8,517 nucleotides of DNA from Pseudomonadota bacterium (GTDB lineage: Bacteria > Desulfobacterota > Syntrophia > Syntrophales > UBA5619), in NCBI GenBank assembly GCA_018896355.1, contig JAHIMW010000207.1, positions 1-8,517 of the forward strand. Reading direction: 5' to 3'. The translations under genes and the position numbers were made by a program. Below the pieces are notes generated by a model, which was not told the DNA's origin, searched no databases, and was given only the letters and a program-made list of their open reading frames with translations. Shown here one piece after another: positions 1-6,153 of this stretch (the first letter of the stretch is position 1; every line of letters starts with the position of its first letter).

Positions 1-121
1 CCCCGCAGGTCTTGCACTGGACCCCCCGGACCGTTCCCCCCGTCTCATACAGGACGATGTGCGCCAGCGTGAAGCCGCACCGCGAACAGAAGGCGTCGAT
101 ATTTTTTCCAACAAATGACAC
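1..121 (-). CDS. Small zinc-ribbon protein, 5' part only (runs off the left edge)
   Basis: The minus strand reads an open frame with two CxxC knuckles: FCSRCGFTLAHIV and, about 20 residues later, VQCKTCG, where the window ends. Four cysteines spaced this way form a zinc ribbon, which usually binds nucleic acid or a protein partner. Short proteins of this look, with a Cys pair, a few beta strands and a second Cys-x-x-Cys-Gly, are in my recollection common uncharacterised proteins in Deltaproteobacteria. I chose the GTG at 121-119 because AGGGAG (134-129) lies 7 nt upstream. The frame stays open to an ATG at 199-197, which would add 26 residues, but that ATG abuts the T-run of the upstream gene's terminator and has no Shine-Dalgarno. 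The C-terminus is missing, so length and function cannot be given. The cysteine pattern makes the frame secure; the start is less so. Confidence 0.66.
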   Translation of the reverse strand, partial: MSFVGKNIDAFCSRCGFTLAHIVLYETGGTVRGVQCKTCG

Positions 122-127
122 GCGACC

Positions 128-135
128 ACTCCCTT
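128..135 (-). promoter_or_regulatory. Ribosome binding site deciding the GTG start of the zinc-ribbon gene
   Basis: The minus strand reads AAGGGAGT ending 6-7 nt before the GTG at 121. It matches the anti-Shine-Dalgarno sequence well and supports the GTG over the in-frame ATG at 199, which has no such site. I saw no strong promoter between the terminator at 200 and this site. A weak TTTCCA-17-TAAAGA pair is present but not convincing. Confidence 0.5.
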
Positions 136-199
136 CGATGATGAATGGAGCCTCTTTACCACGATGGCGCCGTTTTGGAAACTGCTTTGTGGCCGGCAT

Positions 200-231
200 A
201 AAAAAAGGGCGCGGACCCGAAGGCCCGCGCC
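200..231 (-). terminator. Intrinsic (rho-independent) terminator of the two-gene operon
   Basis: On the minus strand a 10-bp stem, GGCGCGGGCC pairing with GGTCCGCGCC with a single G-U wobble, closes a TTCG tetraloop and is followed by a C and seven T residues. It begins 23 nt after the stop codon of the FecR-domain gene. Strong GC stem, UUCG loop and U-tract are the textbook elements. There is no T-run on the plus-strand side, so it acts in one direction. It separates the operon from the zinc-ribbon gene. Confidence 0.93.
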
Positions 232-254
232 GCTGTTAGGGTTTCAAAGGGAGG

Positions 255-3200
255 TTACCGGACCGTTCCAGCCGCGGTACCCACAAAGGAACTGGTGCCG
301 GAAAGTCCGGGGATTGTTACACCCGGCCGGATGACGCCCGCCGCGCCGCCGCGCATCTCGGTAATCGGGATCGTCGCGGTCGCTCCGGCCGGCAGCGTCC
401 GGGTCTCCGTCCGCGTCAGGGTTCCGCCCGTATCCGTCGAGCCTGTTGCGGTACACCGATAAACGGCGGCGCCCCAGATATTGTTGGTCGCGTCCCACTG
501 CTTCATCTCGAAGGTGTGCTTCAGATCGGATAGATTGCCTGAACTGGTCAACTGGACCTTCGTCCCCACGGAGGGATCGCTGGTATAGCTTGCACCGACG
601 GTGCCGGTCGCCCAGATCCGGGGATTGGCTTCGTTCTGGAAGCGGAAGAACTTGATGCCGTCCATGGCGACGTAGATATTTGTGTCAGTGCCCTGCAGGT
701 TTGCCGTCCCCACGTCGAAGGAGGGAATCTTCATCGCCCGCTCGAAGTTCGCTTTGTCCGCATCGTTCATCGCGGCCTGCTTGGCCATGAAGGCGCTGGT
801 CACCATGGCGCCGCCCTGGGCGATGGTGGTCCATGTCATCGGCGGCGTCGTCGGGTCGAAGAGACCCTTGATGACGCCGCCATGAACCACCGTGTAAGAC
901 TGCGGACCGCTATCGGAGGGCCGGCTCAGGATGGTATTGGCGCCGGCGACGGTTCCCGGGGTGATGCCGTTGACCGGCGTTCCAAGGCTGATGTGGTTAT
1001 AGGTGTCCTTGAAGCCGCCGCCGTCCATGTACTCCCCGATTCGCTGTTCGATCGCGATCCCCGGCGTGCCGGTGTAGGTACCGCCGGACGCCATGTGCCA
1101 GATGCTCCAGGGCTGACCGGAGATGAACTGGGTGGTCTCCGTGGTGGTCCGCTTACCAATAGCACTCTCACCACTCTCATAATAGCGATACGTCTCATAG
1201 GATTGGACGGTCTGCCAGAACACGTCGGCGCCGGTCGTAAGGGGGGTGGCGGTCATTTGGTAAAGATTGATGTTCCCCTCGGCCGTCCACGCCCCGACCG
1301 CGGGATGGATGACGCCGGTGATGTCGTCGCTGTAGAGGACGCCGGCGTAGCCGTCGGGATCCTGGTAAAGGGCCATCAGACCGCCCGAGAGCTTGTTTGT
1401 GGAATCGACGGCGACCCCCAGTTTGCCCCGGTAGGCCCCGCCGATGAGCGAGGTCGAATTGCTCCAGGGGTCGATGTTGACATACGGGTTTAAACTCATG
1501 ATGTCGCCCGCGGCGAGGGAGGGCGACGGCTTCGGGTTGTCCAACCAGTCGAAAGTGCCCTGGAGCAGGATCGGACTCGTCTTTGCCGTCCAGAGGCTGA
1601 AGTTGATCCCGCCCAGAATCCCTTCAAAATGGTCGGTCCCGAGGTGGTAATCGTCATAGAGGTTCCCGGGCGTCCACGAACCGGAGGGCGGCTCGTCAAT
1701 GCCGTTCAGAGCGGTGTTGTAGGCCGCCTCATCCGCGTAGTACACGGGCGCCGCATAACTCCAGGTCGCGCCGTCGTCGGCCGTTGTCCAGGTCTCCTTG
1801 AGGAAGATGTTCGAAGAGGGGCCCTGGCGATCGAATCTCACAAATGTCGAAGTGATGTTTGCGGCGTTGTACAAGTTGCTGCCGCCGCGGCGCTCCGTTT
1901 CGGCGGGATCGCTGATCCAATAGTAATAGTGGGATGCGCTGCTGCTGTCGTAGTAGTATGAGGACTGCTGGCGATTGAGACGGAAGGCGTTGCCATTGAT
2001 CATGCTCGCGAAAGCGATGTCGCCGCCATTCGGGCCGCTCTTCTGCCAGTAACCCTGGGAGCCGGCGCCCCAGCTGCCGTCGCCGTAGCTCCCGGTGGTC
2101 TCTCCCGTCATCGTGCCGTACTTCATCAGCGTCAGAAACCGGCCGTTGAAGTCGGCCGACAGCTTGTTGTTTCCCCAGGACTTGTTGTCCATCGTGGCGT
2201 ACCAGTATCCGAGGTCGCGGTAGATGCTGTTGTCGCCGCGGATGTAGCCTCCGAATTCCCCCCAGCCGGCCGACTCCCATGTCGTCGCCGTCGCGGGGGT
2301 CCCATTGTAATAGTTCATGAAGGAGTGGGAGAGGAAGAAGAGGCCGAACTTGTTGAATCCCTTGACGGAGGGGAACCACCCGTGGCCCATCCCGAGCGCA
2401 AGGGTTTTATCGTCCGCCGATGTCGGGGTGTAGAAGCCCGCCGTCCCGTCGACGCCGCCCCGGCCGCTGAGGATGTTCGCGGCGAGGTTCTCGGCGGTGA
2501 CGCCCGCGGGGTTTTCTCCTTCCACCGTCAGATCCTTCTCCAGATCCGGATCCGCGAGGCGGTACATCCGGCCGTCGGCCTGCCACATCCGGATCTCGGG
2601 GAATGCAATCGAAGAGGCCCCTTCCGTCAGTTTCCCGTAGACGATGCCCGCCCGGTTGGTGGCGGCGTCCGGGTTGTAGACGTAGAGGGCGTAGAGATTG
2701 CCCTGCAATGGAACGGTCGAACCCGTGTCGGGCAGGCGTCCCTGGATCTGGCCGTAGTAGGACGCGCCGTAGCCGGTCGTCGTGGGGACGTAGCTGGAGA
2801 TGGTGGAGCCGTAGCCGATAGTCCCGTGGATATCCTTGTAGGTCTCGTTCTGGGCGTAGTTTCCCATCAGCGCGATATTCACCGGGCTTGCCGCCGTCGA
2901 GGAGGCGAAGAGGGTCATCGGGTCGCTTCCCAGGACGCCGAGGGTGCCGCTGAAGGTCCCGATATGTTCCATGCTGTTGGCGTTCGCAAGGCTCCAATCG
3001 ACGGTCTTCACATAGGTGCCGTGGTCCCAGGCCGTTTCGTTGATAGCGTAGTCGGCCGGGAAGCCGGCCGCATTTCCCAGCGTCCCCGGGAAAAACGGGT
3101 GGTTCCCCGCGGCTCCGCCGACCGGCGTCTCGGCCGAAAGATCGAGGTTCGGCCAGAAGTAATCCGGTTCAAAGGCCCTGCCCCGGCCGATGATACGTTG

Positions 3201-6119
3201 GATCGGAGAGTGTGACATGACGGTGAAATAGGAGCGGTTCGGCCAGTACCAGACATCCAGGCCGTTCTGCCAGAGTGAGCTCCCGGAGGATATCACGTAA
3301 TTCGGTTGCTCATGGCGGTAGCCCAGGTTCACGGCGCCGTAAGCGTCTTTGAAATACATCGATTCATAGCTGACGGTCATGTATGGGCTTCCAGCCCAGA
3401 AAACTTCTCCGCCGCCGTAGTAGTCGTAGTTCACTGCTGAGAGGATCTTGTAGAGGCTCATGTACTCCGTGTTGCGGATCGTGCCGTTCATCATCTTGGA
3501 GATCTGGCCGTCCAGCGGGGTGCTGAAGGCGAGAAGCTCGACGTTTTCGTAGGTTCCCACGCCGGCCGCCTGCCAGGTTCCCGCGCTCGCGCTCCCCGAC
3601 CAGGTCCCGAGGATTCCTCCGTAGGGACCCGTGACGATCTCGCCCATCGACCGGTCGGTCAGGAAACGGCCGCCGGTGATCGTGGCGGAAAGCCGCCCGG
3701 CCGTGTCCCAGGTCGTGTTGAGATTCCCGGCCCAGTAGCCCGCTTCGGTCGTGTCGGAGGAGACATCGATCCCGCCGCCGATCTGGGCCGTGAAGGTCGA
3801 TGCGGGCGTCCCCGTGTAGGTTCCGCCCAGGCCGAGATTCCAGATCCCCCAGCCGGGGGTCTGTTCCTTCAGGCCGATGGAGGCCCCTTCGACGACGTCC
3901 GCCTGGACGGTGGCGGCGGTCGAGGTCATCTTCGCCGCGCCTTCAAAATAACCGTACACGAGATCGGAGTAGGTGACATCCAGGGCCGTGGTCGCGCCCG
4001 TCTTTTCGGCGGCGGTCAGTACGCCCGCCGCCTTCCACATCGAGACGTCGCTGAAGTAGCTTCCCGCGGCGGTCCCGTAGAGATAGCCGGTCTTTCCGCC
4101 CTCGCGATTGTACAGGGCCAGCATCCGGGCCTGTTCGATCTTGCCGCCGCTCCAGACGCCGACGATATAGCCGTTGTAGGCGCCGTCGTCGGTGGTCACC
4201 GGGGTGTTGATCCCCATCCGTCCGGAGAAGTACCAGCCCGATCCGTACATGAGCGCGGGCTCCCCATAGGCGGCATAGGGGTAATAGTTCCCCAAGAGTG
4301 TGACCGCCGCCGCCGCGGTCAGGGGGTTCGCGGGGGAGCCGATGAGGCCGTAGGTCTCCCCGATGTATTCGATATAGCCTCCTTCACCGCTTCCGCTGCT
4401 ATAGCGCTTGAGGCTGCCGTAAACGCTGCCGTTGAGGGCCAGTTTCTGGGCCTGGAAGGTCCCGGCGCCGCCGCTGATATCGTAGGTGTTTCCCCAGTAC
4501 TCGACGTTGGCGGTCCCGAGATAATCATTGTCCAGATAGAGGAGGTCTCTTCCCGACAGGCGGAGGTGGCTCGAATCGGTCTCCGTCCCCGTTACGTCCC
4601 CGAGGATGTAGCCGTAGTTGCAGGGGTCTCCCCACATGGGAATGAAGATTCCGCCGTACTTGGCCGTCCAGGCGGTCTTGCGGGGGGAGGATGCATTCGT
4701 ATAACTGAACGTCCCGCGTGTCTCGGGACCGACGCCGATGACGTTGACGGCCCAGGTGCCGATGATGCCGCTCTGGGTCTCATAGATCATCCCTTTCCCG
4801 GGGTCGAGGATCGTCGGGACGGAAACAACGGTCGCGCCGCCGGACGCGTCCACAGAGGCGGAGAGGAATCCCGGGGCGAAACCGCCGGTGCTGTAGCTGG
4901 GATCCGGGTATTGCGGATCGATCGTTGCCAAGACCGATGACCGGCTCAGGGCGCCGCTGGCCGCCAGTTTTCCCGTGGCCGCGTCATAGCTGCCGCTGAG
5001 GGATCCCAGGAGCAGGCCGGCGCCGCCTCCGAGGGTATAGATGCCTGCGGCGGCCCCGTTCCAGGAGCCGGGGACGCTGGCCAGGAATCCCTGGAAGGCG
5101 CTCCCGTCTCCCATCGTTCCCGAGACTGCACCGACCTCCTGCTGCGGACCGGCGGCGGGGTTGCTGTACTGCATCGCCAGCGAAAGCGTGCCTGTTTGTG
5201 TAGTCTGGTCCAGGCTGCCGGCGACGGTTCCGGCCGCCGTTTCGCTTCCCGACGCGCCGAAATAGGTCGTTCCGCTGACGCTCGTGGTGGTGACCACCGG
5301 GGGCAGAGGCGGCGGCTGCGGGGGCTTCGGAGGGGTCGGAGTCGGAGGGGGCGGAGGGGGCGGAGGGGGCGGCGGGGGCGGCGGCGGCGGAAGGGGCTCC
5401 GGCGCCGAAGGGGCTGGCGCTGCGGCAACTTCCTTGGCCGGTGCGGCAGCGCCTTCACTCTTGGGCGCGACGCCCTCTTCCTTCTTCTCCTTCTCCTCTT
5501 CCTTCTTCTCCGTCGGCGCCGTATCCGTCACATGCTTTTCCACTTCGGAGGAGGTCGCCGGCTGAATGGTTGCCGGCTTGTCCGCCGCCGTGACCATGAT
5601 CGCCTGCCCCGGACTGACCGTCTTGACGTCCTGGGGCATTTTGCGGTTATAGCCGTAGATGGTCCCCTCCTTCGGCACGAAACCGCTCACGCCGTTCTGG
5701 AAGAAGGCGATGAAGTTGGTCCCGCGCACCCCGGCGACGGCCGTGGGGGTGTGGATCTCGTAGCGGGCATTCTTGGCCAGCCCCGAGACGATGCTTTGCG
5801 TCTTGCCGCGGAAGAGGTCCAGCGTGCTGGTCTTTCCCTCCCCCACCTGGTAATCCGTGATCCGTACCCGCGTGTTTTCGGCCAGACGGAGGATGTTGCC
5901 GTCCACGAAGGTGATCTCGGCCCTGGATTTGCTCTTCGCGCGCATGATCTCTCCGGAGTTCACCGCCTCGCCGAGGTTTGCTGTCCGGGCCTTTTCGCCG
6001 ACGGTGATGTCCACGTTGCCCTCGATGTGGGTGATCTTTCCCACCGGGGCCGCGAGAAGCACAAGCGGCAGCGCCAGCAGGATTACGAGAATCGCCAGAA
6101 TCGTCGTGAATCGCTTCAT
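255..6119 (-). CDS. Giant secreted FecR-domain protein with poly-proline linker and long beta-rich repeats
   Basis: This is a 1954-residue exported protein of unknown function. Residues 1-24 form a signal peptide (MKRF, then a hydrophobic run ending LLAA) with no lipobox Cys. Residues about 26-180 match a FecR domain: GKITHIEGNVDI, AEITFVDGNILRLAENT, then TPTAVAGVRGTNF and a closing SPGQAIMV. Residues 201-216 are Lys/Glu-rich, 217-243 Ala/Pro-rich, and 244-259 are 16 consecutive prolines. The remaining roughly 1680 residues are rich in Gly, Tyr, Trp, Ser and Thr with short alternating strands, and contain three diverged long repeats. Only two cysteines occur (500 and 1889). There is no LPXTG, PEP-CTERM or terminal-Phe barrel signal. 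In classical systems FecR is an anti-sigma sensor, but here the domain sits at the N-terminus of an exported protein with no transmembrane anchor, so a periplasmic or surface role is more likely. The ATG has AGGGGG 6 nt upstream. It lies 34 bp after the TPR-barrel gene. The frame is secure and the function is not known. Confidence 0.93.
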   Translation of the reverse strand: MKRFTTILAILVILLALPLVLLAAPVGKITHIEGNVDITVGEKARTANLGEAVNSGEIMRAKSKSRAEITFVDGNILRLAENTRVRITDYQVGEGKTSTLDLFRGKTQSIVSGLAKNARYEIHTPTAVAGVRGTNFIAFFQNGVSGFVPKEGTIYGYNRKMPQDVKTVSPGQAIMVTAADKPATIQPATSSEVEKHVTDTAPTEKKEEEKEKKEEGVAPKSEGAAAPAKEVAAAPAPSAPEPLPPPPPPPPPPPPPPPPTPTPPKPPQPPPLPPVVTTTSVSGTTYFGASGSETAAGTVAGSLDQTTQTGTLSLAMQYSNPAAGPQQEVGAVSGTMGDGSAFQGFLASVPGSWNGAAAGIYTLGGGAGLLLGSLSGSYDAATGKLAASGALSRSSVLATIDPQYPDPSYSTGGFAPGFLSASVDASGGATVVSVPTILDPGKGMIYETQSGIIGTWAVNVIGVGPETRGTFSYTNASSPRKTAWTAKYGGIFIPMWGDPCNYGYILGDVTGTETDSSHLRLSGRDLLYLDNDYLGTANVEYWGNTYDISGGAGTFQAQKLALNGSVYGSLKRYSSGSGEGGYIEYIGETYGLIGSPANPLTAAAAVTLLGNYYPYAAYGEPALMYGSGWYFSGRMGINTPVTTDDGAYNGYIVGVWSGGKIEQARMLALYNREGGKTGYLYGTAAGSYFSDVSMWKAAGVLTAAEKTGATTALDVTYSDLVYGYFEGAAKMTSTAATVQADVVEGASIGLKEQTPGWGIWNLGLGGTYTGTPASTFTAQIGGGIDVSSDTTEAGYWAGNLNTTWDTAGRLSATITGGRFLTDRSMGEIVTGPYGGILGTWSGSASAGTWQAAGVGTYENVELLAFSTPLDGQISKMMNGTIRNTEYMSLYKILSAVNYDYYGGGEVFWAGSPYMTVSYESMYFKDAYGAVNLGYRHEQPNYVISSGSSLWQNGLDVWYWPNRSYFTVMSHSPIQRIIGRGRAFEPDYFWPNLDLSAETPVGGAAGNHPFFPGTLGNAAGFPADYAINETAWDHGTYVKTVDWSLANANSMEHIGTFSGTLGVLGSDPMTLFASSTAASPVNIALMGNYAQNETYKDIHGTIGYGSTISSYVPTTTGYGASYYGQIQGRLPDTGSTVPLQGNLYALYVYNPDAATNRAGIVYGKLTEGASSIAFPEIRMWQADGRMYRLADPDLEKDLTVEGENPAGVTAENLAANILSGRGGVDGTAGFYTPTSADDKTLALGMGHGWFPSVKGFNKFGLFFLSHSFMNYYNGTPATATTWESAGWGEFGGYIRGDNSIYRDLGYWYATMDNKSWGNNKLSADFNGRFLTLMKYGTMTGETTGSYGDGSWGAGSQGYWQKSGPNGGDIAFASMINGNAFRLNRQQSSYYYDSSSASHYYYWISDPAETERRGGSNLYNAANITSTFVRFDRQGPSSNIFLKETWTTADDGATWSYAAPVYYADEAAYNTALNGIDEPPSGSWTPGNLYDDYHLGTDHFEGILGGINFSLWTAKTSPILLQGTFDWLDNPKPSPSLAAGDIMSLNPYVNIDPWSNSTSLIGGAYRGKLGVAVDSTNKLSGGLMALYQDPDGYAGVLYSDDITGVIHPAVGAWTAEGNINLYQMTATPLTTGADVFWQTVQSYETYRYYESGESAIGKRTTTETTQFISGQPWSIWHMASGGTYTGTPGIAIEQRIGEYMDGGGFKDTYNHISLGTPVNGITPGTVAGANTILSRPSDSGPQSYTVVHGGVIKGLFDPTTPPMTWTTIAQGGAMVTSAFMAKQAAMNDADKANFERAMKIPSFDVGTANLQGTDTNIYVAMDGIKFFRFQNEANPRIWATGTVGASYTSDPSVGTKVQLTSSGNLSDLKHTFEMKQWDATNNIWGAAVYRCTATGSTDTGGTLTRTETRTLPAGATATIPITEMRGGAAGVIRPGVTIPGLSGTSSFVGTAAGTVR
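258..722 (-). other. C-terminal beta-rich module of the giant protein (residues about 1800-1954)
   Basis: This segment does not resemble the long repeats. It runs from YVAMDGIKFFRFQNEANPRI through WATGTVGASYTSDPS, a FEMKQWDATNNIWGAAVYRC strand pair, and ends SGTSSFVGTAAGTVR. Alternating hydrophobic residues and Gly turns suggest a compact beta-sandwich or small barrel. If the neighbour is an exporter, this end domain is a reasonable candidate for its recognition signal, but nothing in the sequence shows that directly. Confidence 0.4.
786..1379 (-). repeat. Long internal protein repeat, copy 3 (residues about 1581-1778), partial
   Basis: LMALYQDPDGYAGVLYSDD with VGAWTAEGNINLY matches the first landmark, and WSIWHMASGGTYTGTP is almost the same as copy 1. 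The GYWxxNL...GGRFL strand pair is not recognisable. A weak counterpart of the last landmark may be MTWTTIAQGGAMVTSAFM. This copy therefore looks degenerate or shortened. Confidence 0.5.
2004..2696 (-). repeat. Long internal protein repeat, copy 2 (residues about 1142-1372)
   Basis: The landmarks match copy 1: LYALYVYNPD...AGIVYGKL with IRMWQADGRMY; LFFLSHSFMNYYNGTP; GYWYATMDN...NKLSADFNGRFL; and GYWQKSGPNGGDIAFAS. Spacing between the first two landmarks is longer than in copy 1. A Tyr/Ser low-complexity patch (residues about 1386-1401) follows. Confidence 0.55.
3525..4124 (-). repeat. Long internal protein repeat, copy 1 (residues about 666-865)
   Basis: Four landmarks occur in order: MLALYNREGGKTGYLYG with VSMWKAAG; WGIWNLGLGGTYTGTP; GYWAGNLN...GRLSATITGGRFL; and GTWQAAGVGTYENVELLAF. 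The same landmarks recur in the same order in copy 2 and partly in copy 3. DNA identity between copies looks low, so the duplications are old. Confidence 0.6.
5343..5390 (-). repeat. Codon run for 16 consecutive prolines; G-rich opposite strand
   Basis: Residues 244-259 are all proline and are followed by more proline-rich sequence to about residue 274. On the plus strand the tract reads as repeated GGAGGGGGC 9-mers (three near-perfect copies) passing into GGCGGC units, so it is an in-frame 9-bp tandem repeat that could change length by slippage. It probably forms a rigid spacer between the FecR domain and the repeat region. Runs of this length generally need elongation factor P for translation. 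Confidence 0.9.
5580..6044 (-). other. FecR domain within the giant protein (residues about 26-180)
   Basis: The segment has the two halves typical of FecR-like domains. The first is a Gly-rich entry (IEGNVDI...GEAVNSGEIMRAKSKSRAEI) with the FVDGNILRLAENTRVRI signature. The second begins with the conserved TPTAVAGVRGTNF block, followed by strands ending in SPGQAIMVTA. It comes directly after the signal peptide, so it would be exposed in the periplasm or outside the cell. Family assignment is from motif recognition only. Confidence 0.85.
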
Positions 6120-6125
6120 ATCTTA

Positions 6126-6131
6126 CCCCCT
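6126..6131 (-). promoter_or_regulatory. Ribosome binding site of the giant FecR-domain gene
   Basis: AGGGGG stands 6 nt before the ATG at 6119, in the 34-bp gap after the TPR-barrel gene. That gap has room for neither a terminator nor a full promoter, so the two genes should be co-transcribed with independent translation starts. Confidence 0.75.
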
Positions 6132-6153
6132 GTCCATGCGGTTTTCCGTCTGA

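Noticed and set aside
12..239. Plus-strand open frame of 75 codons at the left edge
   Set aside because: It lies opposite the zinc-ribbon frame and runs through the terminator hairpin. It has no domain or ribosome site, whereas the minus strand has four spaced cysteines.
1729..2379. Minus-strand open frame of 216 codons in another frame of the giant gene
   Set aside because: Its Arg/Gln/Leu-rich composition is typical of a shifted frame, and the real frame continues unbroken with the repeat landmarks.
2325..3215. Plus-strand open frame of 296 codons
   Set aside because: It lies wholly antisense to the giant gene, with low-complexity Arg/Gly/Val composition and no recognisable domain or ribosome site.
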